Shown here piece by piece: positions 30,241 through 40,913 of a stretch of DNA of 64,000 bases. The notes below the pieces were generated by a model, which made no database searches, was not told the origin of the DNA, and saw only the letters and a list, made by a program, of their open reading frames with translations. Source of the stretch: Paraniabella hibiscisoli. GTDB taxonomy: Bacteria > Bacteroidota > Bacteroidia > Chitinophagales > Chitinophagaceae. Every line of letters begins with the position of its first letter. Positions within the stretch are counted from its first letter, which is position 1. Both the position numbers and the translations under genes were made by a program. The DNA is taken from positions 3,162,001-3,226,000 of the forward strand of contig NZ_JAKWBK010000001.1 of NCBI RefSeq assembly GCF_022512515.1, given 5' to 3'.

Positions 30241-31005
30241 ATGGATTATCTTTTTGATGCGAGTTTTAAAGGACTGTTGACCGCAGTATTTGATTGTTTC
30301 GAAAGAAAGGACTTTAACGCAAGGCTGTATGTATCTGCCAGCCACCAAAACTCTGTTTTCGGTATCATACACCATGTGAATACCAATGATGATTGTGCCA
30401 GGAGAGTTTGGAACGGTCTTATGAAGCGGTTACCTGCTATTGAAGCAAGAAAGATATATGTAGCGTATTTGTCTGAGATACCTGAAGTGTATAATAAATT
30501 ATTCGGGTTAATGGTAGATGTATTTCGCAAGAGTGGTGAGGTGATGGGTAATTACGGTGATGGTGATATTCTCTTTATCACCCAGACTGCTAAAAAGGTA
30601 GAGCGTGAAAAGCACAGGATGAAGGCTTTCATACGTTTTCAGAAGAGTAAAGATCAGTTATATTTTGCTACCATGGAACCCGACTTTAATGTGTTGCCAT
30701 TGATAACCCGGTTTTTTAAAGATAGATATGCAGATCAGCAGTGGCTGATCTACGATAATAAGCGCAGGTATGGTGCTTATTATGATAAACAGAATCTTAG
30801 CGAAATTGAATTAAATGTATTAGACATTTCATCTGGTGTAGTACCTGCAGACGCCGTTACCTTAGATGAACAGGAGGCTTTATATGCAGCGTTATGGCAG
30901 GATTATTTTAAAAGCACCAATATTGCCTCCAGGAAAAATACCCGATTGCATGTACGGCATGTGCCTAAAAGGTATTGGAAGTATCTTACTGAAAAGCAGA
31001 TTTAA
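30241..31005 (+). CDS. TIGR03915-family putative DNA repair protein
   Basis: Intact, 254 residues from the ATG at 30241. The family pattern is present: FDASFKGLLTAVFDCFERK, then ARRVWNGLMKRL, FRKSGEVMGNYGDGDILFITQTAKKVEREKHRMKAFIRFQ, YFATMEPDFNVLPLITRFFKDRYADQQWLIYDNKRRYG and a C-terminal VRHVPKRYWKYLTEK. In many bacteria this protein is fused to, or stands beside, a uracil-DNA-glycosylase-like domain; here it is stand-alone. It directly follows the radical SAM partner. Together they form a conserved two-gene DNA-damage module of unknown chemistry. Confidence 0.88.
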   Translation: MDYLFDASFKGLLTAVFDCFERKDFNARLYVSASHQNSVFGIIHHVNTNDDCARRVWNGLMKRLPAIEARKIYVAYLSEIPEVYNKLFGLMVDVFRKSGEVMGNYGDGDILFITQTAKKVEREKHRMKAFIRFQKSKDQLYFATMEPDFNVLPLITRFFKDRYADQQWLIYDNKRRYGAYYDKQNLSEIELNVLDISSGVVPADAVTLDEQEALYAALWQDYFKSTNIASRKNTRLHVRHVPKRYWKYLTEKQI

Positions 31006-31014
31006 TCTAATAAA

Positions 31015-31581
31015 TCAGAAAGGCGATTGATATTTCAAAACCTTTACGGTAACCATCAGTTGTCCGATATGCCGCATGGTATGTTCGGCTGCATGCGTGC
31101 AAAGTCCTATAATTGTTGAGGGCAAAGCCGCTCTTCCAACGGAGCGTTGATGAGTAAGAATGCCCGGTGAAAAATGCTTTAAACGATTTAATGTCGCTTG
31201 AATCTGTTGTTGGCATTGGTGTTCAAGAGCTGAAACGGACAGGTCGGGAGCTTCTGTTTCCTGCTTCAGATATTCCAATTGGGCCTCAGTCAGTTTATTA
31301 CCTTCAGCGTAAGTAAGCAGGCGGTCCAGTACGCCGGCAATATGCAATAAATGAAATCCGGGAGAAGCACAACCCGCTGGTTTGCTCCACAACAAATTAT
31401 CAGGGAAGTTTTGCATAATAATTGCAAGTTCTTCACCGGCCTGTAGCATTGCATGGGCAACCGGCTGAAGGAGCGGTGTGATTCCATCAATAGTTTCCCC
31501 TCTTAACCAAACTTCTTTATCTTGTTTCAAAGTAGTAGCTTTATACAGGACTAAAGTAAGCCGAATTTCAAAATCTACCAT
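31015..31581 (-). CDS. DinB-family protein
   Basis: Up to 188 residues, intact. DinB-fold four-helix proteins often bind a divalent metal through three histidines and include bacillithiol-type S-transferases. Seen here: EVWLRGETIDGITPLLQPVAHAMLQAGEELAII, GFHLLHIAGVLDRLLTYAEG (one metal-site histidine region) and GLCTHAAEHTMRHIGQLMVTVKVLKY (the C-terminal H-x3-H pair). The first ~20 residues look unlike the family, so an internal start near EVWLRG (TTG or later) is possible. It is convergent with the TIGR03915 gene and divergent from the universal stress gene. Substrate unknown. Confidence 0.75.
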   Translation of the reverse strand: MVDFEIRLTLVLYKATTLKQDKEVWLRGETIDGITPLLQPVAHAMLQAGEELAIIMQNFPDNLLWSKPAGCASPGFHLLHIAGVLDRLLTYAEGNKLTEAQLEYLKQETEAPDLSVSALEHQCQQQIQATLNRLKHFSPGILTHQRSVGRAALPSTIIGLCTHAAEHTMRHIGQLMVTVKVLKYQSPF

Positions 31582-31608
31582 AGTTTATGGTATTTTAAAA
31601 TACTGAGT

Positions 31609-32076
31609 ATGAAAAATATTATTACAGCTTTGGATTTGCAGGGGCAAACTGAGTTAATTGTAAATAAGGCCGTAGAAATGGCTGATAAGTTTGGAGCAAG
31701 CTTGCACCTGGTTCATGTGGTAGCTCCCGTAGGTACTTATATTGCTACGAACCTGGTAGACCCATTGGCTGGGATGGAAACTGCGCTGCTTCCTAATGAA
31801 CTTGATTTAATAGAAACGCATAAAAATATCGCCAATGAAAAATTGGATAAAATTGAAGTTCAGCTAAAATCAGGAGAGGTGATCAGAAAAGTTCTTTTTG
31901 GCCTGGTGGAGGATGAAGTAGTTAATTATGCCACGGAAGCTGGCGCTGATATGATCGTAATCGGAACTCATCAGCATAGTGGTTTGTCGAGATTGCTGAA
32001 CGGTGAAACTTCGGTGAGAATATTACATGAGGCTCAAATACCTATATTAGTAATCCCCACTGTTGAACATAAATAA
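31609..32076 (+). CDS. Universal stress protein (UspA family)
   Basis: Intact, 155 residues. USP fold: starts MKNIITALDLQGQTELIVNKAVEMADKFGASLHLVHVVAP and ends with the nucleotide-binding loop VIGTHQHSGLSRLLNGETSVRILHEAQIPILVIPT (pattern G-x2-G/H-x9-G-S/T). Proteins with this loop usually bind ATP. It is cytoplasmic. It stands nine bases before the sulfatase start, but a functional link to glycan breakdown is not expected from the family. Confidence 0.92.
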   Translation: MKNIITALDLQGQTELIVNKAVEMADKFGASLHLVHVVAPVGTYIATNLVDPLAGMETALLPNELDLIETHKNIANEKLDKIEVQLKSGEVIRKVLFGLVEDEVVNYATEAGADMIVIGTHQHSGLSRLLNGETSVRILHEAQIPILVIPTVEHK

Positions 32077-32084
32077 TTTATTAC

Positions 32085-33564
32085 ATGAGATGGAGATGGC
32101 TACTGATATTGCCTGTTTTTGTGACAGGGAGTTTTAAAGAATTGCATGCGCAGCAAAAAAGCCCAATATCATTTTGATACTGGCAGATGACTTGGGTGTG
32201 GGCGACCTCGGAGTGTATGGACAACAAAAGATACGCACTCCCAACCTCGATCGCCTGGCCCGCGAGGGAATGCATTTTAACCAGTTTTATACAGGCACTT
32301 CGGTGTGTGCTCCTTCCCGTTCCTCCTTAATGACCGGGCAACATACCGGGCATACGCCGATCCGTGGTAATAAAGCTACGAAACCAGAAGGTCAGTGGCC
32401 ATTACCCCAAGGTACAGTTACGATAGCCGGGCTTTTGAAAAAGCAGGATATACAACCGGTGATTTTGGAAAATGGGGATTAGGTTTTGTGGGGACCAGTG
32501 GCGATCCTAATAAGCAAGGCTTTGATGAATTTTATGGTTACAATTGCCAGTCGCTGGCGCATGATTACTTCCCTGAGCATTTGTGGCATAATAACACCAA
32601 AGTATCTTTGCCCAATAGCAATGCGCAACAAACTGTTTACGCCGCACAGCTTATTCATGAAAAGGCTCAACAATTTATTCAAAAAAATAGCCAGCAACCA
32701 TTTTTTCTTTTTCTCTCTTATACGCTTCCCCATGCAGCTTTACAATTGCCCGCTAATGATTCTTTACTGGCATATTATATAAAAGCCTTTGATGAAAAGC
32801 CGGTTGCTATCGCAGCAGGATGGGAGGAAAGGCTACCAGCCTCAGGCTTATCCGCACGCCGCTTATGCAGCCATGGTAAGCCGGTTAGATCAATATGTTG
32901 GAGATGTCAGGAAGCAGGTTGAAGCTTTGAGCATTGCCGACAATACTTTAATACTTTTTGCCAGTGACAACGGGCCTCACAAAGAAGGGGGAATGATCCT
33001 GTGTTCTTCAATAGCAGTGCTGGATTAAAAGGCGTGAAACGTGATCTTTACGAGGGAGGTGTTCGAACTCCCTTTATTGCGTGGTGGCCGGGTACTATAA
33101 AAGCGGGTCGTCAGTCTGATTTTGCGGGAGCATTCTGGGACCTGCTACCCACTTTTGCGGATCTGGCAGATGTTAAGGTTACGTCGCCAACGGATGGAAT
33201 ATCTATTGTTCCCGAGCTGAAGGGGCGCCAGCAGAAGAAGCATGATTATTTATATTGGGAATTCCATGAGCAAGGGGGCAAGCAGGCCGTTCGTATGGGA
33301 AAGTGGAAGGGTATACGTTTGAATGCTATGACCCATTCTGATGGACCTGTAGCATTGTATGATCTGAAGTCAGATCCGGCAGAGCAGCACGATATAGCAG
33401 CCGCCCACCCAGAAATTGCAGCCCGTATTGCGGCCATTATGAAGAAAGAACACATTGAAAACGAAGACTTTCCTTTTTTAAGAATACTTCGAAGTAATAG
33501 TGAGCGGTTGTTTCAGGATAGTTCAGGATGCGCTGTTGAGCAGGAAGTTTTATTTTGTTATTGA
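32085..33564 (+). CDS. Secreted type I sulfatase (arylsulfatase family)
   Basis: About 494 residues after four one-base repairs (near 32155, 32445, 32815 and 32990). Signal peptide (WRWLLILPVFVTGSFKELHAQ), then LILADDLGVGDLG with the metal-binding aspartates and SVCAPSRSSLMTGQHTGH. The C-x-P-x-R motif there is the site of conversion to formylglycine, so a sulfatase-maturing enzyme is needed elsewhere. Later blocks: GKWGLG, FFLFLSYTLPHA, TLILFASDNGPHKEGG, LYEGGVRTPFIAWWPG and a C-terminal half with LYDLKSDPAEQHDIAAAHPE. It would hydrolyse sulfate esters in the periplasm. Its neighbour is rhamnose mutarotase, so sulfated rhamnose-containing glycan is one possible substrate. Confidence 0.85.
33514..33529 (+). 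promoter_or_regulatory. CAGGAT direct-repeat site, copy 1 (before rhaM)
   Basis: CAGGATAGTTCAGGAT: two CAGGAT half-sites ten bases apart, one helical turn, about 105 bases before the rhaM start. The same element stands before the SusC and GH106 transcripts. It overlaps the 3' end of the sulfatase gene. Confidence 0.55.
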
Positions 33565-33634
33565 TTAAGTAACGACTGCGATAAATGCCAAATACATTAT
33601 TCGCGCTTCCTTTATTGAACAGAAAACCAATTGT

Positions 33635-33949
33635 ATGCAACGCATTGCTTTTAAAATGAAATTGCTTCCCGGATTTGAAACGGAGTACCAAAGACGTCAT
33701 GATGAAATATGGCCGGAGTTAAGCCAGCTTTTACATGAGACCGGAGTGAGTGATTATGCGATATTCCTGGATCCACAAACCCTTGACTTACTGGGTGTAT
33801 TAAAACTGGAGGAAGGTAAAACGATGGATGGATTGCCTTCGCATGCAGTTATGCAAAGGTGGTGGGCTTATATGGCCGATATTATGGAGACGCATCCCAA
33901 CAACGCACCCTTGTCGATTCCTCTGAAAGAGGTGTTTTATATGCCTTAG
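33635..33949 (+). CDS. rhaM: L-rhamnose mutarotase
   Basis: Intact, 104 residues. Interconverts alpha and beta L-rhamnose in the cytoplasm. The N-terminal [29 protein letters not shown] block contains the catalytic histidine (RRHDEIW). The family's [15 protein letters not shown] block follows ([29 protein letters not shown]). Length is standard. It marks the locus as rhamnose-related. The three-gene order sulfatase, rhaM, GH105 suggests that rhamnose set free from unsaturated rhamnogalacturonan products is consumed. A CAGGAT direct-repeat site stands upstream. Confidence 0.95.
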   Translation: MQRIAFKMKLLPGFETEYQRRHDEIWPELSQLLHETGVSDYAIFLDPQTLDLLGVLKLEEGKTMDGLPSHAVMQRWWAYMADIMETHPNNAPLSIPLKEVFYMP

Positions 33950-33992
33950 CGTTTTTTAAATTTTTCCATACTTAAACCAAAAATGAATAATA

Positions 33993-35348
33993 ATGGCCGG
34001 TCAAATTAAAATAACCCTTTTGGCGGGATGGCTGATGTCTACGGCAGTCTCCGTATCTGCCCAATACGTGAGCGGTAAAGGCAATGATGCTACAATGCCG
34101 CTGCACCTGATGAAACCGGATTATGATATACCTTATGGCGAAGCGACTCCTGAGAAAGTGAAGGTGGTTTTAGATCGTGTTTATAACTACCTCAATGCTG
34201 TAACACCAGCCAGCCTGGCGGATAAACAGACTGAAGGCCTGGTTGAGTTGTCAAAAGCCGGTGAAAATGCTATTTTAAAAAAGGGGGATTTCAGGCTCAC
34301 CAGCTACGAATGGGGCGTAACTTATACCGGCATGCTGGAGGCTTCGGCGGCCACCGGGGATAAGCGGTATGCGCAGTATTCTGTTAACCGGATTAATTTT
34401 TTAGGCGATGTGGTAAAACATTATAAAGGCTTACAGGTGAAACAGGCGGATATGGCCACTCCGGTCAGATCAGTTTTGCAACCTCATGCCCTGGATGATG
34501 CCGGCTCCTTATGTGCGGCTATGATTAAAGCTATGCAGGCAGGTGCTAGGGCTGAAGTAGTAAGACCTATGGTGGATAATTTCATTAACTATATCATGAC
34601 CAGGGAGTTCCGGCTAAGCGATGGTACTTTGGCTCGCAATCGGCCCCTGCCTAATACGCTTTGGTTGGATGATCTTTATATGAGCCTCCCGGCACTGGCT
34701 CAAATGGGGAAATTGACGGGTGATAATAAATACTTTGATGAAGCAGTAAAGCAATACCAATTGTTTGCAGGCCGCATGTTTAATAAAGACAATAATTTAT
34801 ACATGCATGGTTGGGTGCAGGGTATGGACCCGCATCCCCAGTTTCACTGGGCGCGTGCTAATGGCTGGGCTATTATGACAAAGATTGAATTATTAGATGC
34901 TTTGCCCGATTCGCACCCGGGAAAAAAACAGGTTCTGGAAATGTTGAAAAAACATGCTGCAGGTCTGGCTGTTTTGCAGGACAAGAAAGGCTTCTGGCAT
35001 CAGCTTCTGAATAAAAACGATTCATACCTCGAAACATCAGCTACAGCTATCTATGCCTATTGTATAGCGCGTGCCATCAATAAGGGATGGTTGGATGCAA
35101 AGGCTTACGGACCCATGGTGATACTGGCATGGAATGCTGTAGCAACCAAGGTTACAGGCGACGGACAGGTGGAAGGGACCTGTGTGGGAACTGGTATGGG
35201 CTTTGATCCGGCATTTTATTATTACAGACCTGTAAATAATTTTGCAGCTCATGGTTATGGTCCGGTATTACTGGCTGGCGCTGAAGTTTACCGGATGTTG
35301 AAACAGCACCCGTTCGAAATAAACGATAGTGCTGTACAAATGAAGTAA
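33993..35348 (+). CDS. GH105 unsaturated rhamnogalacturonyl hydrolase
   Basis: Intact, 451 residues. Signal peptide (ITLLAGWLMSTAVSVSAQ) makes it periplasmic. An (alpha/alpha)6 barrel in GH88/GH105 is indicated by WGVTYTGMLEASAATGDKRY, LWLDDLYMSLPALAQMG (the general-acid aspartate region of YteR-like enzymes), GWVQGMDPHPQFHWARANGWAIMTKIELLDALP and SYLETSATAIYAYCIARAINKGW. These enzymes hydrate and release the unsaturated uronic acid left by polysaccharide lyases at the non-reducing end. It follows rhaM by 43 bases. A short upstream ATG at 33983 in another frame is not used. A terminator follows. Confidence 0.9.
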   Translation: MAGQIKITLLAGWLMSTAVSVSAQYVSGKGNDATMPLHLMKPDYDIPYGEATPEKVKVVLDRVYNYLNAVTPASLADKQTEGLVELSKAGENAILKKGDFRLTSYEWGVTYTGMLEASAATGDKRYAQYSVNRINFLGDVVKHYKGLQVKQADMATPVRSVLQPHALDDAGSLCAAMIKAMQAGARAEVVRPMVDNFINYIMTREFRLSDGTLARNRPLPNTLWLDDLYMSLPALAQMGKLTGDNKYFDEAVKQYQLFAGRMFNKDNNLYMHGWVQGMDPHPQFHWARANGWAIMTKIELLDALPDSHPGKKQVLEMLKKHAAGLAVLQDKKGFWHQLLNKNDSYLETSATAIYAYCIARAINKGWLDAKAYGPMVILAWNAVATKVTGDGQVEGTCVGTGMGFDPAFYYYRPVNNFAAHGYGPVLLAGAEVYRMLKQHPFEINDSAVQMK

Positions 35349-35377
35349 CCGGTAATTCTCAACAGTATATATTTTTC

Positions 35378-35404
35378 AGTGCGCTATTGAAGGCGCGCTT
35401 TTTT
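35378..35404 (+). terminator. Rho-independent terminator after GH105
   Basis: AGTGCGC (35378-35384) and GCGCGCT (35393-35399) form a seven-pair stem with one G-T wobble and an eight-base loop, followed directly by a run of six T's. It ends the rhaM-GH105 unit and isolates it from the next SusC promoter. Confidence 0.75.
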
Positions 35405-35486
35405 ATGCCTCGTAATTCGGGTAAAACAGGTGGCGAAATATTTTCAAAAAGTTTTGTATGCAAATGAGTTAGTTGTGACTTGGAGC

Positions 35487-35502
35487 AGGATGGTTCAGGA
35501 CA
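35487..35502 (+). promoter_or_regulatory. CAGGAT direct-repeat site, copy 2 (before SusC)
   Basis: CAGGATGGTTCAGGAC, about 75 bases before the SusC start, with the same ten-base periodicity as the two other copies. Two positions differ from copy 1 (A to G in the spacer, T to C in the last half-site base). Confidence 0.55.
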
Positions 35503-35576
35503 GTTGAACTTTTTTATTGATTACATTGTATAGTACTTCTAACGATTATTTAATTTAAACCAAACAAAACAGTCAT

Positions 35577-38500
35577 ATGAAAAGAAGCAAGTATTCTTGT
35601 TGCTTATTGCTGTGCGCAATATTTTTCTGGCTAAGTCCTCTTGTATTACTGGCCCAGCAAACAACGAAAATTACAGGTACAGTATTAGACGAAAATGCCA
35701 AACCTGTGGTAGGGGCTTCGGTGCAGGTAAAAGGAGGAACCCTTACAGTCGCTACGGGATCGGAGGGCGAGTTTACCATTGACGTAGCCATGAACAGTGT
35801 CTTGGTTATTTCCAGCGTAGGTTACGAAACACAGGAAGTAACTGTAAATCAGCCGCAGTTGAATGTGGTGCTCCGGCAGAAGGCGGCAGAAATGGACCAG
35901 GTGGTAGTGGTAGGCTATGGAACCCGTAAGAAAAGTGATGTTACAGGCGCTATTGCCTCAGTGGGTGGAGATGACCTGCGTAGTGTACCGGTTACCAATC
36001 TTACACAAGCTTTGCAAGGCCGGGTAAGCGGGGTGGTATCAACGCCGAATAGCTTTAGGCCCGGTTCCGGAAGTACCATCCGCATTCGGGGTAACCGGTC
36101 CCTTAATGCCAGTAATGAGCCGCTGTACGTAGTTGATGGATTCCCTGTAACCTACACCATCGATGATATGAACCCTGCCGATATTGAATCAATAGATATT
36201 TTGAAAGACGCGTCGGCAACCGCTGTCTATGGTGTACGCGGCGCTAATGGTGTGGTGCAGATCACTACCAAAAAAGGTAAGGCAGGTAAAGTAAATGTAA
36301 CCTATATGGGGAGTAAATCGGTTGACCAGATCATCAGGCAATCACCCATATATGACGGCCCCGGCATAGCTGATGCCTGGAGACAGGCTTTTTTGCTGAC
36401 CGGCAATATACCGCCAACAGGGGTACTGCCTCCGCTACCAATCCATTGTACTATTACCCTACAGCTGCTAATGATATTGCCTTGTTCTGGACGCGTTTTG
36501 GCAGCATTGAACAATGGAACTCAGTTAAAGATGCCTATACCTGGGATGTCTATGATCCGGCCAATAATGTCTTCAGAGCACGTAAACGCCCGACAACAGA
36601 TGCGGAAAAAGCATTGTTAAGAGGATTAGGTATCACCTCTCAACTGGATAGTATTGATATGTACGATCCTTCAAAAGTAAAAAGCTTCGATTGGCAGAAT
36701 GAAGTAGGTTTAAGAAATGGCGCTACCGATAATCACAGTATTTCGGTAACAGGAGGAAGTGATAAGATCAGGTCTTCGCTGAACGCTGGTTATTTTAAAC
36801 AAACGGGTATTGAGTATGCCCAGGATTATACGCGTTATTCCATCGGTAATTCGGTAGATTTCAAACCCACCAAATTCCTGAATTTTGGTACCTCTATTAA
36901 TTTTATACATAGTATTACGAATACCAGTACCAGCTCTTATGGCAATGCGAATGGAATGATACCGCTGGTTACACCCTATGACAGTGCGGGAAATTTTGTG
37001 CTGTTCCCCAATAGAGATCAGCAAATTGTAAGCGCTATTAATGACCGTAACACGGTGATGGATCAAACCAAGGCCAACCGGGTTTTTGGTAATGTATATG
37101 CCGAAGTTACTTTATTCAAGGGGCTTAAGTACAGGACGATGTTCGGTGCTGATATTCGCAATTCAAACAGGGGGACGTTCAATGGTGCGCAGTCTTCCAT
37201 CAGGTTGGGAAGCCCGGCTAATGCATCCAGAACAGATGTTCGCAGTTCATCCTGGGTATATGATAATATTTTAACCTATAATACAACTATCAAATCAGAT
37301 CACTCCATTAATGTTACCTTGTTACATGAAATGCAAAGCCTGAACAGGACCGACACGGCTACCATGAGCGCTAATAATCTGATTTTTGAATCTCAGAAAT
37401 GGTACTCATTGCAAAAGAACACAGATGCCACAGTTACCGGTAGCGGTAATTTCGCCGAAGCTAAATATTTGTCTTACATGGCAAGGGTAGAGTATGGTTT
37501 CAGGAGCAAGTATTTGTTAACGTTAAGCAACCGTTACGATAACTCTTCCGTATTTGCAGTTAACAGTACCGGTGCCTGGTTCCCGTCGGCTTCATTGGCC
37601 TGGCAGTTGGATAGAGAAGGATTTTTCGCATCACAGAATATATTCGATTATGCAAAGCTGAGACTGGGTATTGGTACCGTGGGTAATGCGTCTATAGCTC
37701 CTTATCGCACCGGGGGACCATTGGCATCTACCAGTTATAGCTGGGGTAATGGTACACCTGCCATCGGCGCAGCGCCTGCTACTTTTGCCGTTCCAACGCT
37801 TACATGGGAGAAAACCACTACTGCCAACTTCGGTATAGAATTTGGCATTTTGAACAATAGGGTTACCGGTACCATTGATTTGTATAATACTAACACGGTT
37901 AACCAACTGCAGGATAAATCGATACCGGCCGCGAATGGAGTAGGCTATCTGTCGGTGAATCTGGGTAAAGTAAACAACAGGGGTATTGAAGTAGCATTAA
38001 GTACCAGGAATATAGATAAGGCTGATTTTAAATGGAGTACCGATTTTATGTTCACGAGGAACATCGAAAAACTGGTAGACATTGATGGTTCGGGTAACAG
38101 TAACTTTGCTAATCTTTGGATATTAAATCAACCTTTGCAGGTTTACTGGAGCTATAAAAAAGAAGGCATTTTTCAATACAGCGATACCGCCAGCGGAGGT
38201 ATTTTGTCTTCATTGTACTGGATCAAAAACGGCAAAACCAATACGGCATTTTTACCGGGTAAAATAAAGATCCTCGACGCTAACGGTGATTCCACTTTTA
38301 GTAATGCAGATAAGGTAGTGTTGGGCTCTCATAACCCTGATTTTATAGCTAGTATCAATAATACATTTTCTTACAAAGATTTTGAGCTCAACTTTCTTAC
38401 TTACTTCAGGGTAGGTGGATTGTACCGTGTACCCAGGCCGGGTTTGGTAGGTCGCTACCAATCTAACCGCGTTGATTACTGGACCCCCTCTAACCCCTCT

Positions 38501-38821
38501 AACGATTACCAGCAACCCACTCAAACCAGTGATATTCCCCTTTATTGGGAGGCACTTACTTACAGGAAAGCTACTTTTATACGGGTAAGGAATATTACAC
38601 TTACTTATCGATTGCCCAAAACACTTACTTCTAAAATGCATGCTAATAATCTTGCCCTGTATGTAACAGCGGTTAATCCCTTCCTGATACATAACGGAGA
38701 TAAGGATTATGATCCCGAAACAGTTCCCTACAGGGAGTTTCCTGGAAATACCACCAGCCAGGTAGGACCGAACTCCTATAGTTTCAAAAGTTATGTGGTA
38801 GGTGTAAGAGTTGATCTGTAA
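35577..38821 (+). CDS. SusC/RagA-family TonB-dependent transporter of pectin locus
   Basis: About 1082 residues joined across one shift near 36438 (CCG CTA should be CCG GCT). Signal peptide (LLLCAIFFWLSPLVLLAQ), carboxypeptidase-D-like domain (ITGTVLDENAKPVVGASVQVKGG), plug (VVVVGYGTRKKSDVTGAIASV, ILKDASATAVYGVRGANGVVQITT), barrel ending SYVVGVRVDL. It should import oligosaccharides from rhamnose-rich pectin together with the following SusD. It opens a transcript with its own CAGGAT direct-repeat site and follows a terminator. The best functional guess is rhamnogalacturonan oligosaccharides, from the GH106, GH105 and acetylesterase neighbours. Confidence 0.93.
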
Positions 38822-38850
38822 GTTTTTTATAAAGGCTAAAAAGTAATACA

Positions 38851-40850
38851 ATGAAGAATCTAATACTATATATAAAATGCACCGTTATTATTCTTTTATT
38901 AACGGGGGTAATATCTTGCAACAAGTTTATAAAGGAAGAGTTGGTAAGCACGCTGACAGAAGATTATTATAAAACAGATGCAGGTCTGGAAGACCTTGTA
39001 AAGTCAGCCTACGCTCCCTTGCAGTGGAAGTTTACCGGTGAGCAGTCTTACGCCATGTCCAATTTTGGAACAGACGAATTTCGTGAGGGGGATCAGTTTA
39101 ATAATGTGAGGTATAATGATTATGATGCGAATCTCAACGCCAATGATCTTTTTGTTGACGGATTATGGGCTAATAATTATGCGGGTATACGTCGCTGTAA
39201 TCAGGGTATAGAGCTCATTTCGGTTTACGATAATCCGGCGTCTACTACTTTGGGTACGCAGGCTAAAAAAGATCTAAGGATAGCCGAGCTGAAAGGATTG
39301 AGGGCATTCTACTATTTTCATTTGTTACAACAGTTAGGAGGCGTTCCGCTTGTACTAACAGTTCCAAAGGAAGCACAGTACGAGTTTCCACGGGCCAGCG
39401 AAGCTGATGTGTATGCTCAAATAATTACTGATCTAAGGGCGGCAAGTGCCGTGCCTAGCCTTCCCTGGCGTTACACAACCGCAGATCGTGGACGCATTAC
39501 AAAAGCAATGGTAAATCATTATCTGGCCAAAGTGTACCTGACCCGGGGAAGTGCGGTTACGGAGCAGCGGGGACAAAAAGCCACCGATATGGATAGCGCT
39601 ATTTATTATGCGAACGATGTAATATTAAACAGCGGCCACGTTTTAGAAGCTGATTTCGGCAATCTGTTTAATGCGGCATATCCTGATGGCACAATAGCTC
39701 CTCTCGGCCAGGTAGGTGCTGCACCTCTTAGCAGCAAGGCAAAAATAGAAGCCAATAATGCGAGTAATGAAATTATTTTTGCGGCGCAGTTCAGCTCCAA
39801 TTTATTGCTGGTAGGTAGCGGTGCTAATAATCAAACCCATCTTTTTTATCCGTCGCAGTACGATGCGGGGGTAACCGGCATGGTTAGAGATTTTTTAACG
39901 GCCGGCCTTTCAGAAGGCTACGCCCAACAGATTATACCATCGATATTTTTGACAAGATCAATGATTCCAGGTTTTTTAAAACCTTCCAGACCGTTTATTA
40001 CCGCAATGCTGCCATACCTGCACAAAGCGCATCTCCTGCACTGTATTGGACAGCGGCAAATGCACCGGCTCCAGGGCTGGTTAATTTACCCAAGGTTATG
40101 CTGGGTGATACCGCCGGCATATACATTGTAAATCCGCCCAATCTGCCGCTATTGACCTCTCAGATTTCGGCTATGCGTTATTACGCGGTGTTTGCAAGAA
40201 ATAAACAAACTACAGCGGGTGGTGCCATCACCACTGATTTTAATAACAATAAGTATCTTACTATGTGGAAGTTTTCTGATCCGATCCGCTTAACGAACAC
40301 TAACAACGAGGCCAAGGGAATCCGGAACGGTACTTACGCAAGGTTGGCAGAAACCTACCTGATCATAGCAGAAGCCTACGGCAGAAAAGGGGATTATACC
40401 AATGCCTTAATTTACGTAAACAGGCTTCGCCAGCGGGCTGCCTATAAAGCCAATGAAGCACGTAGTCCGCAGATATGGCAATACATGGGTGGCCCTAACA
40501 ATTTAGCCAACACAGAAGCTGGTAATACGGCCACTACTACATTGTTTACCACCAATGCGCCCAGCGAGCTGTATCCTTCAACCGTAACATCAAGTACTGA
40601 CCGGTTTATTCATTTTATGTTGAATGAAAGAACCCGCGAGTTATGCGGAGAATTTTTCAGATGGGAGGACCTGGTACGTACCGAAACGCTGTTTGATAGA
40701 ACCAAACTGTATAATGCGGATATTAGTCCTTCATTTGCCACCTTCCATAAACGCAGGCCGATCCCTTACCTGCAAATGGTAGCCCAGCAAATTGGCGGAC
40801 AACCGATGTCGCCAGATCAGATGAAAAATTATCAGAACCCCGGATACTAA
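38851..40850 (+). CDS. RagB/SusD-family lipoprotein of pectin locus
   Basis: About 667 residues after joining a shift near 39930. Lipobox VISCNKF, SusD N-terminus (TLTEDYYKTDAGLEDLVKSAYAPLQWKF), helices (ELKGLRAFYYFHLLQQLGGVPLVL), a middle region repaired to DYTIDIFDKINDSRFFKTFQTVYYRN, and the C-terminal block (YARLAETYLIIAEAYGRKGDYTNALIYVNRLRQRAA, MLNERTRELCGEFFRWEDLVRTETLFDR, LQMVAQQIGGQPM). The surface-exposed glycan binder of the SusC pair, 29 bases downstream of it. A terminator follows at 40871, so the pair is a two-gene transcript. Confidence 0.9.
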
Positions 40851-40870
40851 CCCATTAAATAGTACGAATG

Positions 40871-40903
40871 AAAATGTCGCTTTAAAATAGCGGCATTTTT
40901 TTT
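40871..40903 (+). terminator. Rho-independent terminator after SusD
   Basis: AAATGTCGC (40872-40880) pairs with GCGGCATTT (40890-40898) with one wobble around a nine-base loop, and eight T's begin within the arm and follow it. It separates the SusC-SusD transcript from the enzyme cluster. Confidence 0.8.
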
Positions 40904-40913
40904 GCTTTATCCA

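Noticed and set aside
32085..33564. Sulfatase as a true pseudogene
   Set aside because: Four breaks look severe, but catalytic motifs are intact and the junctions I examined need only one added base in an A run.
36302..36514. Programmed ribosomal frameshift in the pectin SusC
   Set aside because: The break is a missing G in CCGG with no slippery heptamer or stimulatory hairpin, and similar breaks occur throughout the window.
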